Source of the DNA: an uncultured Oscillibacter sp.
GTDB taxonomy: Bacteria > Bacillota > Clostridia > Oscillospirales > Oscillospiraceae
DNA length: 64,000 nt
Direction of reading: 5' to 3'
Assembly: GCA_910577405.1 (NCBI GenBank)
Contig: CAJTMG010000001.1
Span: 295,975 to 359,974, forward strand
Shown: one piece after another, positions 1-7,374 of the stretch
Position numbering within the stretch: position 1 is the first letter of the stretch
Layout of the letters: each line of letters begins with the position of its first letter
Notes under the pieces: model-generated
Told to the model about the DNA's origin: nothing
What the model saw: the letters and a program-made list of their open reading frames with translations, nothing else
The model's database searches: none
Position numbers and translations under genes: made by a program

Positions 1-53
1 CCCCCGGCCTGCTGATTACAAATCAGCTGCTCTACCAACTGAGCTACACCAGC
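1..53 (-). tRNA. tRNA-Thr (UGU), 3' part cut by window edge
   Basis: On the minus strand the 5' acceptor strand GCTGGTG is followed by TA and a D-arm (GCTC...GAGC). The anticodon arm GCTGA-TTTGTAA-TCAGC gives anticodon TGT, which reads ACA (Thr). The variable loop and the start of the T-arm are visible at positions 1-10; the T-loop, the 3' acceptor strand and the CCA lie outside the window. Confidence 0.9.
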
Positions 54-175
54 AGTGATATCATAATGCCGAACCATCAGCGGCGAGATTCATTCTAGCA
101 GAGAAATAAGGATTTGTCAAGAAAAAAATTAAAAAAAGACGAAAAAATTTTTTTACGTCTTGGGAAGGAATTGGA

Positions 176-358
176 ATGAACAGAACGACGAGGAAAACAG
201 GCGTCCTGCGCTGCACGGGATGCGGTCAGGAGATCCTGCCTGGAGAAGAATATTGGCAGTGGAACGGCGCGGTGGTATGCGGGAGCTGCTTTCCGGAACT
301 GGCGCGGCGGGAGCTGGAACCATGCCGTGAGATCCGGGGAAAGGAGGGCTGTCGATGA
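176..358 (+). CDS. small zinc-ribbon protein (60 aa), function unknown
   Basis: A 60-residue protein with two CxxC knuckles (CTGC near residue 13 and CGSC near residue 36), the pattern of a minimal treble-clef or zinc-ribbon fold. A GGAAGGAA ribosome site precedes the ATG. The upstream stretch 54-175 is very AT-rich and holds a palindrome (AAGACG at 136-141 pairing with CGTCTT at 156-161). The stop overlaps the next start (ATGA), so the gene is translationally coupled to the two genes after it. Such clusters of small genes ending in an HTH protein are common in phage-derived islands of Firmicutes; that origin is an inference here. No specific function is recognised. Confidence 0.6.
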   Translation: MNRTTRKTGVLRCTGCGQEILPGEEYWQWNGAVVCGSCFPELARRELEPCREIRGKEGCR

Positions 359-588
359 CAATGCAGGAACTTTCCGGACAGTACGCCGGGACCGCTGAGG
401 TTCTTTACCGGCGGATTGCAGAGCTTCGAAAGCAGGCGGCCGCCGCGGCAGACCCGGATGACCGCTTTCATCTCCGCCGGCGCATTGACGAGCTGACCCC
501 CATCTGGCGGGAGGCCCGGGAGCTGGCAAACTGGACTGCACATTATTATGACAGGAGTTACCGCGTATATGCCTATTACCGTATCTAA
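355..588 (+). CDS. small helical protein of unknown function (77 aa)
   Basis: A 77-residue, largely charged and helical protein. The start at 355 is set by AAAGGAGG (about 341-348) with normal spacing, and it overlaps the preceding zinc-ribbon gene by ATGA. The C-terminus is Tyr-rich (YYDRSYRVYAYY). It has no signal peptide, membrane segment or recognisable enzymatic motif. The last 20 bases overlap the downstream HTH gene, so the three genes form one tight cassette. I do not recognise the family. Confidence 0.55.
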   Translation: MTMQELSGQYAGTAEVLYRRIAELRKQAAAAADPDDRFHLRRRIDELTPIWREARELANWTAHYYDRSYRVYAYYRI

Positions 589-865
589 CCGCCGGGACGG
601 GGAATGGATCGGGGATTTTTCGACCTGGCTCCGGAGCAACGCCGCCGACAACGAGGAACAGCAGGACCGTCTCCGGCGGAATCTCCGTCTGGCGCTGGAG
701 CAGGAATTGACGCCCCGGCAAAAGGAAATGGTGGCCCTCTACTTCCATCAGCGCATGACCATCCCCCAGATTGCCAAGGAGCTCTCTGTGAACCGCTCCA
801 CCGTCTCCCGCACCCTCCGCAGGGCCAAGGACCGCCTTTATCACTCCCTCCGTTACGCTTTGTGA
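569..865 (+). CDS. sigma-70 region-4-like HTH DNA-binding protein (98 aa)
   Basis: The C-terminal half reads LTPRQKEMVALYFHQRMT, then IPQIAKELSVNRSTVSRTLR, a typical sigma-70 region 4 helix-turn-helix. There is no region 2, so this is a sigma-like regulator rather than a complete ECF factor. An ATG at 548 is also possible, but the one at 569 has a GGAG site (about 553-558) at acceptable spacing. It is the third member of the overlapping cassette 176-865. Proteins of this size and fold often act as transcription regulators in phage-like islands (inference). Its target is unknown. Confidence 0.65.
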   Translation: MPITVSNRRDGEWIGDFSTWLRSNAADNEEQQDRLRRNLRLALEQELTPRQKEMVALYFHQRMTIPQIAKELSVNRSTVSRTLRRAKDRLYHSLRYAL

Positions 866-929
866 CTTTTGGTCCCCGGCAGGCAGATTTCCCCAGAGGA
901 ATTCGGTACTTTTACCCGCCCTTCCCCCC

Positions 930-958
930 TTGCGGTTTCCAGATGAAGCGGCTATAAT
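930..958 (+). promoter_or_regulatory. sigma-A promoter for the YitT gene
   Basis: TTGCGG (930-935), a 17-base spacer and TATAAT (953-958), about 65 bases upstream of the GGAGG and ATG of the membrane protein gene. Confidence 0.65.
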
Positions 959-1024
959 CTATTCTTAATGTTGGGACGAAATCAGACCTTCCCGACGCCA
1001 CGAATTCTATCGGAGGCTTTTCAT

Positions 1025-1900
1025 ATGATCTATAACTCTCTCCATAATCGCTGGCTCCGTCTGGTTGCCGCCGTGGTAGGTGAATTCATCTCCGCCGCCG
1101 CGCTGAACCTCTTTATCGTCCCGCTCCATCTGTACACCGGCGGTCTGATGGGTTTCTGTCAGGTCCTGCGGTCCGTTATGCAGACCCATCTGGGCATTAC
1201 TTATGATTTCGCCGGCATCCTGTATTTTCTGATGAATATCCCCATTCTGCTCTACGCCTACAAGAATCTGGGCCGGACAATGGTGCTCAAAACCATTATC
1301 TGCACCAGCGCCTATTCCTTTTTCTACAGCGTCATTCCCGTGCCTGAAACGCCGATTGTCAGCGATTACCTCACCGCCTGTCTTCTGGGCGGCATCCTGG
1401 TGGGAGCGGCCAGCGGCATTATCCTGACCTGCGGAGGCAGCGGCGGCGGGCTGGACGTTGTGGGCCTGGTCCTGAGCAAGCGGGGAAGCCGGTTTACTGT
1501 AGGCAAGTTCTCTCTGAGCTTCAACGCCTTCCTCTATACCGTCTGCATCTTCCTGTTCAGCCCGGAGACGGCTATTTACTCCGTAATCTACAACTTTTTT
1601 ACCTCCATGGTGCTGGACCGGGTACATCAGCAGAACGTCAACGTACAGGCCATGATTTTCACCAAGACCGCAAATGGCAATCTGGCCTCCTTCATTATGG
1701 AAAAGCTGGGCCGGGGCGTTACCTACTGGAAGGGCACCGGCGCTTATACCGGTTCTGATCTCCACGTGCTGACCGTCTGCCTGTCCAAGTTCGAGATTGA
1801 AGAGCTGATCCGGGCCGTCCATACCATCGACCCCAACGCCTTTGTTACCGTTCAGGAGCACGTGCGGGTCTATGGAAACTTCCTCCGGAAAATCGAGTGA
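1025..1900 (+). CDS. YitT family membrane protein (DUF161 + DUF2179), 291 aa
   Basis: The N-terminal two thirds carries about five hydrophobic segments with the Gly-rich GGSGGGLDVVGL element typical of YitT/DUF161 proteins. The last 90 residues (from about VNVQAMIF) form the soluble DUF2179 domain with the ThrTyr-Trp-Lys-Gly-Thr-Gly motif (TYWKGTGAYTG). The family is a polytopic membrane protein of unsettled function. The ATG at 1025 is chosen because GGAGG lies at 1012-1016; an in-frame ATG at 968 has no ribosome site. The gene is single, with its own promoter, and ends at a hairpin shared with the convergent SDR gene. Confidence 0.85.
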   Translation: MIYNSLHNRWLRLVAAVVGEFISAAALNLFIVPLHLYTGGLMGFCQVLRSVMQTHLGITYDFAGILYFLMNIPILLYAYKNLGRTMVLKTIICTSAYSFFYSVIPVPETPIVSDYLTACLLGGILVGAASGIILTCGGSGGGLDVVGLVLSKRGSRFTVGKFSLSFNAFLYTVCIFLFSPETAIYSVIYNFFTSMVLDRVHQQNVNVQAMIFTKTANGNLASFIMEKLGRGVTYWKGTGAYTGSDLHVLTVCLSKFEIEELIRAVHTIDPNAFVTVQEHVRVYGNFLRKIE

Positions 1901-1903
1901 GCA

Positions 1904-1946
1904 AGAGAACCCCCAGAGCGCTGAAGCCAGCCTCCGGGGGTTCTCT
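1904..1946. terminator. bidirectional hairpin between convergent genes
   Basis: AGAGAACCCCC (1904-1914) pairs perfectly with GGGGGTTCTCT (1936-1946) between the ends of the YitT and SDR genes. The T-tract after it is weak, so termination strength is uncertain. Confidence 0.5.
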
Positions 1947-1952
1947 CTGCAC

Positions 1953-2687
1953 TTATACAATGAAGCCGCCGTCTATGGTCAGAGTCTGGCCCGTGATAAA
2001 CGACGCGCTGTCCGACGCCAGAAAGCAGACCGCCTTCGCGATTTCCTCCGGCGTTCCCAGGCGGCCCATAGGCGTCTCGTCCTCCAGCATGGCCCGGGTC
2101 TCCGTTCCCAACGCCCGCACCATATCCGTCGCAATACAGCCCGGCGCGACGGCGTTCACCCGGATGCCCGACGGCGCAAGCTCCAGGGCCAGCGACCGGG
2201 TCAGGCCGATCAATCCCGCCTTGGAAGCCGCGTAAGCCGTCTCGCAGCTGGAACCACGCAGGCCCCAGATGGACGACACATTCACGATACAGCCCCGTTT
2301 TTCCGTCAGCATATGGGGCAGCGCCGCCATGACCGTATTCCGCGGGCCTGTCAGGTTGACCGCCAGCATCCGGGACCAGGCGGCGTCGTCCGTGTCCTGA
2401 AAGAGGGTCTGCTGTGCAATCCCCGCATTGTTCACCAGAAGCTCCACCGGACCCAGAGCTTCCGACGCCGCCCGCACCATGGCTTCCACTGCCTTGCGGT
2501 CCGAGACGTCCGCCTGATATATTATCGCGTTCCGGCCAGCCTTACGCAGTTCTTCCGCCAGTGATTCCGCCGCGTCCCGATGCTCCAGATAGTTCACGCA
2601 TACCGGCCAGCCTTTTTCCGCCAGCGCCCTCGCAATCCCGCGGCCAATCCCCCGGGAGGCTCCCGTTACCAGCGCGCTCCTTCTCAT
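1953..2687 (-). CDS. SDR family oxidoreductase, FabG-like (244 aa)
   Basis: A classical short-chain dehydrogenase/reductase. It has the Rossmann motif TGASRGIG at the N-terminus, NNAG in the middle, the catalytic Ser in NVSSIWG, and YAASK as YxxxK. The C-terminus ends SFITGQTLTIDGGFIV, the family signature. The length of about 245 residues matches 3-oxoacyl-ACP reductase (FabG), but the gene is not inside a fatty-acid cluster, so the substrate is open. The start is set at the ATG at 2687; a TTG two codons upstream is closer to the GGGAAG site. It is the last gene of a same-strand run after pyrG, the M24 peptidase and ung. Confidence 0.85.
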   Translation of the reverse strand: MRRSALVTGASRGIGRGIARALAEKGWPVCVNYLEHRDAAESLAEELRKAGRNAIIYQADVSDRKAVEAMVRAASEALGPVELLVNNAGIAQQTLFQDTDDAAWSRMLAVNLTGPRNTVMAALPHMLTEKRGCIVNVSSIWGLRGSSCETAYAASKAGLIGLTRSLALELAPSGIRVNAVAPGCIATDMVRALGTETRAMLEDETPMGRLGTPEEIAKAVCFLASDSASFITGQTLTIDGGFIV

Positions 2688-2729
2688 ACGCAAAAAACTT
2701 CCCGATTCATGATTTCCATCCCCGATTTC

Positions 2730-3458
2730 TCATTCCTGAGCCGGAAGCACCACGGTCCAATTTACAGGTTCCGCGCCGTTTTCGGTCAGGAAGGCGTTGG
2801 TCTGGGAGAACGGACGGCTGTCGAAAAACCCGTGGTACGCGGACAGGGGGCTGGGATGGGCAGCGGTAAGCAGACACTTCTTTTCCGGCTCCTTCCCGGC
2901 GGCGCGGCAGGCTTTCAGGGCCCCTTCCGCCGTATCCTTGGCGTACTTGCCCCAGAGTACCAGCGCCACCGGCTGAGGCAGCCCGAACACCGCCCGCAGA
3001 ATCCCGCCGGTGAATTCCTGCCAGCCCATGGACGCGTGACTGCCGGGCTTCTTCTCTTCCACCGTCAGCACCGAGTTCAGCAGCAGAACTCCCTGCCCCG
3101 CCCATGCTGACAGGTCGCCGGTCTTTCCTACAGCGCAGCCTAAATCCGCCGCCATTTCCTTATAGATGTTCTTCAGGGACGGCGGCAGTCTGCATTCCGA
3201 CGGCACTGAAAACGACAATCCATGGGCCTGTCCGGGTCCGTGGTAGGGGTCCTGGCCCAGAATCACGCACTTCACATTCTCCGGCTGGGTCAGGCGTACC
3301 GCGCGGAAAATATTCTCCTGGGCCGGGTAGACCGTCCGCGTCTCCCGCAAGCCCTGGACCTTCTCCGCCAGAGCAGCTGCTTTCTCTACCGTTTCCGCCG
3401 GCAGAAGGTCCCCCCACGCACCGATTTCTTTCCGGATGGCTTCCAATTTCTCACTCAT
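2730..3458 (-). CDS. ung: uracil-DNA glycosylase
   Basis: Family-1 uracil-DNA glycosylase, 242 aa, which removes uracil from DNA to start base-excision repair. The water-activating motif GQDPYHGPGQAHGLSFSV is intact with its catalytic Asp. The C-terminal loop HPSPLSAYHGFF carries the catalytic His and the minor-groove intercalation loop. The start at 3458 follows AGAGAGGA. It lies 67 bases downstream of the M24 peptidase gene on the same strand and probably shares a transcript with it. Confidence 0.97.
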   Translation of the reverse strand: MSEKLEAIRKEIGAWGDLLPAETVEKAAALAEKVQGLRETRTVYPAQENIFRAVRLTQPENVKCVILGQDPYHGPGQAHGLSFSVPSECRLPPSLKNIYKEMAADLGCAVGKTGDLSAWAGQGVLLLNSVLTVEEKKPGSHASMGWQEFTGGILRAVFGLPQPVALVLWGKYAKDTAEGALKACRAAGKEPEKKCLLTAAHPSPLSAYHGFFDSRPFSQTNAFLTENGAEPVNWTVVLPAQE

Positions 3459-3525
3459 ACTGTCCTCTCTTTCCGGCCTCTTTCAGCCTGTTGGTTGATC
3501 TGTCTTCCCGCTCTTTACGGGCTGC

Positions 3526-4614
3526 TTAAAGGATAATCAGCTCTTTTGGCGCGCGGGTCAGATTCGTGCAGCCGTCTTCTGTCAGAACGATCACATCCTC
3601 AATGCGCACACCCAGCTTTCCCGGAACATAAATTCCCGGTTCCGCTGACACCACCGCCCCTGCCGGAAGAGGCTCCTCGCTCCGGCTGGACAGATTCGGG
3701 GCCTCGTGGATTTCCACCCCTACGCCGTGGCCGAAGCTGTGGGTGAAATACGGCCCGAACCCCGCGGCGGTTATCACTTCCCTCGCGGCGGCGTCTACGG
3801 ATTTCCCAGTCACTCCGGCACGGGCGGCGGCAATCCCGGCAAACTGCGCGTCCAGAACCGTCTGATAGACCTGCCACATTTCCGGCGCAGCGTATCCCAC
3901 GGCGACGGTGCGGGTCATATCGGAACAATAGCCTTGATAAATACAGCCAAAGTCCATGGTGACGAACTCCCCGGCCTGAATCTGCTTCTCTGACGGCACG
4001 CCATGGGGAAGACTGCCGTTGGGTCCCGAAACCACGATGGGGTCAAAGGACATATCCGACGCGCCGTGGTGAAGCATCAGATATTGAAGGCGGGCGGCAA
4101 TTTCCTTCTCTGTCACGCCGGGCTTGATTTCGTTCAGGATATCAGATAGGGCGCGTTCGGCGATTCTCTGGGCGGCTTCCAGGGCGGCGAGCTCTTCCTG
4201 ATCTTTGCTTTGCCGGAGCTTCCCCAGCCAGCCCGACGCGGGGACCGTCTCGCAGGGGGACTCCAGCTTGTCCAGATGCCCTTCCAGTCTCTGGAACGCC
4301 TGCACGGACATCGACGCGTCCTCAAAGCCCAGACGCCGGATGGAATGCTCTTTTGCAAGCGTCTGGATATAGGCGGAAAAGGGCTTCTCCGGCGTCAGCT
4401 CCAGCAGCTCCGTCCCCTCCAGACTGCGTCCGGCGGCTTCGGTATAGCGGGCGTCGGTGAAAAACCAGGCCGCGTTCTTAGACACCAATCCGATTGCGTC
4501 GCCGTTGGGTGTATAGTAGCCCATGGCGTAAAAGCGGTTTGCCTCCCCCGTCAGCAGAACCGCGTCCAATCCTTCTCCTGCAAGGGCTTCCTGTACTCTT
4601 CGGATATGATTCAT
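3526..4614 (-). CDS. M24 family metallopeptidase, Xaa-Pro aminopeptidase-like (362 aa)
   Basis: An N-terminal creatinase/prolidase-type domain (about 1-130) is followed by the pita-bread catalytic domain. The five metal ligands of M24 peptidases are present: Asp in MDFGCIYQGYCSDMTRT (two), His in SFGHGVGVEIHEAP, Glu in SAEPGIYV and Glu in RIEDV. The length and two-domain layout fit cytosolic Xaa-Pro dipeptidases/aminopeptidases (PepQ/PepP). The start at 4614 is chosen because GAAGGTGA sits just upstream; 21 additional in-frame codons upstream lack a site. It releases N-terminal residues linked to proline (family knowledge). Confidence 0.9.
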   Translation of the reverse strand: MNHIRRVQEALAGEGLDAVLLTGEANRFYAMGYYTPNGDAIGLVSKNAAWFFTDARYTEAAGRSLEGTELLELTPEKPFSAYIQTLAKEHSIRRLGFEDASMSVQAFQRLEGHLDKLESPCETVPASGWLGKLRQSKDQEELAALEAAQRIAERALSDILNEIKPGVTEKEIAARLQYLMLHHGASDMSFDPIVVSGPNGSLPHGVPSEKQIQAGEFVTMDFGCIYQGYCSDMTRTVAVGYAAPEMWQVYQTVLDAQFAGIAAARAGVTGKSVDAAAREVITAAGFGPYFTHSFGHGVGVEIHEAPNLSSRSEEPLPAGAVVSAEPGIYVPGKLGVRIEDVIVLTEDGCTNLTRAPKELIIL

Positions 4615-4689
4615 CCTGTCACCTTCTTCAATGAAATTACCTGATATCCGGCTGTCTGATACCGTCTTTCCCATCATACACCTTTTCTA

Positions 4690-4727
4690 TGCAAAAAGCA
4701 ACAGCCGCCCACAAACGCAGACGGCTG
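4690..4727 (-). terminator. Rho-independent terminator of pyrG
   Basis: Read on the minus strand, CAGCCGTC and GGCGGCTG form an 8-bp stem (including one G-U) followed by TTGCTTTTTG, 16 bases past the pyrG stop. Confidence 0.7.
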
Positions 4728-4742
4728 AAGATATCCATGATT

Positions 4743-6341
4743 CTATCTGTATTCAAGGGCGTTTTTGACGAAGCCGTAAAAGAGGGGATGGGGGCGGTCG
4801 GGACGGCTCTTGAACTCCGGATGGAACTGCACGCCGACAAACCAGGGATGACCGGGGTCCTCGACGATTTCCACCAGCCGTCCGTCCGGAGAAAGGCCCG
4901 CAAGCTGAAGCCCTGCCGCCGTGAGCTTTTCCCGGTACTCGTTGTTGAACTCGAAACGGTGGCGGTGTCGTTCGGAGATTTCGGCTTTCTGGTACAGTTC
5001 TCTGCTGGCCGAGCCTTCCGTCAGGACGCAGGGGCAGCGGCCAAGACGCATGGTGCCGCCCTTGTCCGTCACGCCTACCTGGTCGGGCATCAGGGCAATG
5101 ACAGGATGCAGCGCGTTTTCGTGGAACTCGGCGGAATCGGCTCCCGTCAGACCTGCGGCATGGCGGGCGAATTCCACAACGGCCATCTGCATCCCCAGAC
5201 AGATCCCAAAGAAGGGCACGCCGTTCTCCCTGGCGTACTGAATGGCGGCGATCATGCCCTCAATGCCCCTCGCCCCAAAGCCGCCGGGAACCAGCACGCC
5301 GCCGCAGCCTGCCAGACGTTCCGCCGCGTTCTCCGGGGTGATTTCCTCGGAGTCGAGCCAGCGGATGGAAACGATCGCGTCATTGGCGGTGCCGGCGTGG
5401 TTCAGGGCTTCCACCACGGAAAGATACGCGTCGTGGAGCTGGGTATACTTGCCGACCAGAGCAATTTCCACTTTCCGATGGGCGTTCTTCTCCCGCTTCA
5501 CCATGGCCTTCCATTCCCGCAGGTCCGGCTGATGGGTAATCAGGCCCAGTTTCCGGCAGACTGCCTCGTCAAGCCCTTCCTCCGCCATCAGCAGGGGGAC
5601 CTCGTAGAGGGTGGATGCCGTGGCGTTCTGAATCACGCAGTCCGGGGCCACGTTGCAGAAGAGGGCGATTTTCTTCCGGATATCGTCGGTAATGGGCGTG
5701 TCGCAGCGGCAGACCAGGATATCCGGCTGAATTCCCAGGGAGAGCAGTTCCTTGACGGAGTGCTGTGTGGGCTTGGATTTCAGCTCGCCGGTGCCGGGGA
5801 CCTGGACGATCAGGGGCACATGGATGAAGACCACGTCCCCCAGAGGCCGCTCCGCCCGCACCTGCCGGATGGCCTCCAAAAAAGGCTGAGACTCGATATC
5901 GCCGACGGTGCCGCCGATTTCGGAAATCACTACGTCCACATCCTCGCTGGCCATGGCGTAGACCCGGCGTTTGATCTCGTCAGTGATGTGGGGGATGATC
6001 TGCACCGTGGCCCCCAGATAATCCCCCCGGCGTTCCCGGTTCAGAACGGACCAGTAAATCTTGCCGGAGGAAATGGAGCTGCTGCCGCTGAGGTCCTCGT
6101 CCACAAAGCGCTCGTAATGCCCCAGATCCAGGTCCGTTTCCGCGCCGTCCTCCGTCACGAAGACCTCCCCGTGCTGGTAGGGACTCATGGTGCCGGGGTC
6201 CACGTTGATATAAGGGTCGAACTTCTGGTTCCGCACCCGTACCCCTCTTTGTTTCAGCAAACGCCCCAGCGACGCCGCGCAGATGCCCTTTCCCAGCCCG
6301 GAGACCACGCCGCCGGTGACAAATACGTATTTAGTCGACAT
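4743..6341 (-). CDS. pyrG: CTP synthase
   Basis: 532 aa; makes CTP from UTP, ATP and glutamine. The N-terminal synthetase domain begins STKYVFVTGGVVSGLGKGI with the P-loop-like phosphate site. It is followed by the conserved KFDPYINVDPGTMSPYQHGE and SEIGGTVGDIES motifs. The C-terminal class-I glutaminase domain has the nucleophile Cys in GICLGMQ and the His-Glu pair in VQFHPEFKS. An upstream in-frame extension of 20 codons exists, but the ATG at 6341 is preceded by GGAGGGAATGGT and matches the family start. It has its own promoter at 6373-6401. Confidence 0.98.
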   Translation of the reverse strand: MSTKYVFVTGGVVSGLGKGICAASLGRLLKQRGVRVRNQKFDPYINVDPGTMSPYQHGEVFVTEDGAETDLDLGHYERFVDEDLSGSSSISSGKIYWSVLNRERRGDYLGATVQIIPHITDEIKRRVYAMASEDVDVVISEIGGTVGDIESQPFLEAIRQVRAERPLGDVVFIHVPLIVQVPGTGELKSKPTQHSVKELLSLGIQPDILVCRCDTPITDDIRKKIALFCNVAPDCVIQNATASTLYEVPLLMAEEGLDEAVCRKLGLITHQPDLREWKAMVKREKNAHRKVEIALVGKYTQLHDAYLSVVEALNHAGTANDAIVSIRWLDSEEITPENAAERLAGCGGVLVPGGFGARGIEGMIAAIQYARENGVPFFGICLGMQMAVVEFARHAAGLTGADSAEFHENALHPVIALMPDQVGVTDKGGTMRLGRCPCVLTEGSASRELYQKAEISERHRHRFEFNNEYREKLTAAGLQLAGLSPDGRLVEIVEDPGHPWFVGVQFHPEFKSRPDRPHPLFYGFVKNALEYR

Positions 6342-6372
6342 ACCATTCCCTCCTTCATTCAAAATACAGTAC

Positions 6373-6401
6373 AATATAGCATTCCCAGGGCCGGTTGTCA
6401 A
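6373..6401 (-). promoter_or_regulatory. sigma-A promoter of pyrG
   Basis: On the minus strand TTGACA (6396-6401), a 17-base spacer and TATATT (6373-6378), about 30 bases before the pyrG start. Confidence 0.75.
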
Positions 6402-6421
6402 TCGTCAATTTTTTCACACTC

Positions 6422-6449
6422 TTGACAAGCGTTTGCGTGTTGTTATATT
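6422..6449 (+). promoter_or_regulatory. promoter of the 6516 gene
   Basis: TTGACA (6422-6427) is followed after 16 bases by TATATT (6444-6449). An alternative -10, TATTAT at 6446-6451, gives an 18-base spacer. It is divergent from the pyrG promoter. Confidence 0.65.
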
Positions 6450-6515
6450 ATAGAAATCAGAGAAGCGGCAGTGCGTCCGCTGAATGAACGAAAAGAAGAA
6501 TTAGGGGGAATCAAT

Positions 6516-6986
6516 ATGCAGGGAACATGGGCAATGGCTTTTCGCGGCCGGAAATCTGATATCCTGAACCTTATGGAGCACATCGAAGCCGCCAAGGACC
6601 CTATCACCGCCGAAGCCTGGAAGGAGAAAACGTTTTCCAAGGATTTTGAGCATCTGGACAGCCGGGACCGGGTGCGCCTGATGATTGGCGAGGGTGACGC
6701 CGATCTGGACGCCCTGACAAAGATTTTCCATCAGTTCAGCGCGTTCGTTCCGGTGCTGGACGCCTGCCTCTATACTTACACGGCTATGCAGTCCAAAGTC
6801 CGGAATTATACCTATATTGCTGCCGGCGGCGGTCGGACCATCGAGTTTGAGGCCCGCTCCAACTGGAAGGATTTCGAGGCTTCCGAGGAGGATTTCGACG
6901 AGCTGGAGGTCATTATGGACGGCGACGGCATCGAATGGCGCGTCCCCGGGAAGTACGCCGCAATCCCGGAAATCTTTATCCTCTGA
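6516..6986 (+). CDS. conserved-looking soluble protein of unknown function (156 aa)
   Basis: A 156-residue acidic, soluble protein with no signal peptide or membrane segment. It begins MQGTWAMAFRGRKSDILNLM and ends with an acidic stretch (EASEEDFDELEVIMDGDGIE). The start is set by TAGGGGGAA just upstream. It is monocistronic, with its own promoter (6422-6449) and terminator (7020-7054). The composition matches the neighbouring native genes. I do not recognise a family. Confidence 0.7.
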   Translation: MQGTWAMAFRGRKSDILNLMEHIEAAKDPITAEAWKEKTFSKDFEHLDSRDRVRLMIGEGDADLDALTKIFHQFSAFVPVLDACLYTYTAMQSKVRNYTYIAAGGGRTIEFEARSNWKDFEASEEDFDELEVIMDGDGIEWRVPGKYAAIPEIFIL

Positions 6987-7019
6987 GAGAAGTTCCGGCG
7001 GGAAATCACAATCACGCTT

Positions 7020-7054
7020 GTGGGAGACGGTCAGGCATCGTCTTCCACTTTTTT
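7020..7054 (+). terminator. Rho-independent terminator
   Basis: GTGGGAGACG (7020-7029) pairs with CGTCTTCCAC (7039-7048) over 10 bp (one G-U), followed by TTTTTT. It ends the 6516-6986 transcript and insulates the leader region after it. Confidence 0.85.
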
Positions 7055-7092
7055 GTCCAAACACGATTGTGTGATTTTGTGAAAAATGCCGA

Positions 7093-7121
7093 TTGACTTT
7101 ATCCCTTTAAAGCTGTATGGT
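7093..7121 (+). promoter_or_regulatory. candidate promoter of the ABC importer leader
   Basis: TTGACT (7093-7098), a 17-base spacer and TATGGT (7116-7121). Transcription from here would produce a leader of about 240 bases containing the small reading frame and the attenuator. Confidence 0.5.
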
Positions 7122-7163
7122 AGTAAAGACATTGATGCCCCGCGGCAGAAGGGAGAGCTATTT

Positions 7164-7268
7164 ATGACCACTTGCAGCGCCGCTCTCATAGGTTCCTATT
7201 TCCGCTTTACCAAGGTCCGTTTTTATGCGGGCCGTTTTGAACGTGGAAAAATGGGGCTGTCCGTGTGA
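7164..7268 (+). CDS. 34-codon leader peptide rich in Phe and Tyr codons
   Basis: The ATG at 7164 follows AAGGGAGAG at ideal spacing. The peptide begins MTTCSAALIG and then has an aromatic stretch, SYFRFTKVRFYAGRFERG, ending KMGLSV. Six of 34 residues are Phe or Tyr (Tyr12, Phe13, Phe15, Phe20, Tyr21, Phe25); there is no Trp. The stop TGA (7266-7268) lies just past the 5' arm of an antiterminator. The layout is that of a transcription-attenuation leader peptide: starvation for Phe/Tyr would stall the ribosome before codon 26. Four Arg codons also fall in the cluster, so arginine sensing cannot be excluded. Confidence 0.6.
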   Translation: MTTCSAALIGSYFRFTKVRFYAGRFERGKMGLSV

Positions 7269-7333
7269 AGGATACATCAAACCGCCATAAGCGTATGAAG
7301 GGCGGCCCTGTTTTTTCAACGGGGCTGCTTTTT
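7254..7333 (+). promoter_or_regulatory. transcription attenuator with competing antiterminator
   Basis: Two exclusive structures share one arm. Terminator: GCGGCCCTG (7302-7310) pairs with CGGGGCTGC (7320-7328) over 9 bp (two G-U), followed by TTTTT (7329-7333). Antiterminator: GGGCTGTCC (7254-7262), which is codons 31-33 of the leader peptide, pairs with GGGCGGCCC (7300-7308) over 9 bp (two G-U). A ribosome reaching the leader stop would cover the 5' arm and allow termination. A ribosome stalled in the Phe/Tyr codon cluster would leave it free and allow read-through into the importer genes. Both pairings were read directly; the regulatory logic is inferred. Confidence 0.65.
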
Positions 7334-7374
7334 ATAATATTACTGCAAAATTCAAAACGAGGAGATTGAACAAG

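Noticed and set aside
1953..2687. Assigning the SDR gene as fabG of fatty-acid synthesis
   Set aside because: No other fab genes are nearby; SDR substrate cannot be told from motifs alone.
7086..7163. Longer version of the leader frame beginning at 7086
   Set aside because: It includes the promoter -10 region and has no ribosome site; the ATG at 7164 has AAGGGAGAG at proper spacing.
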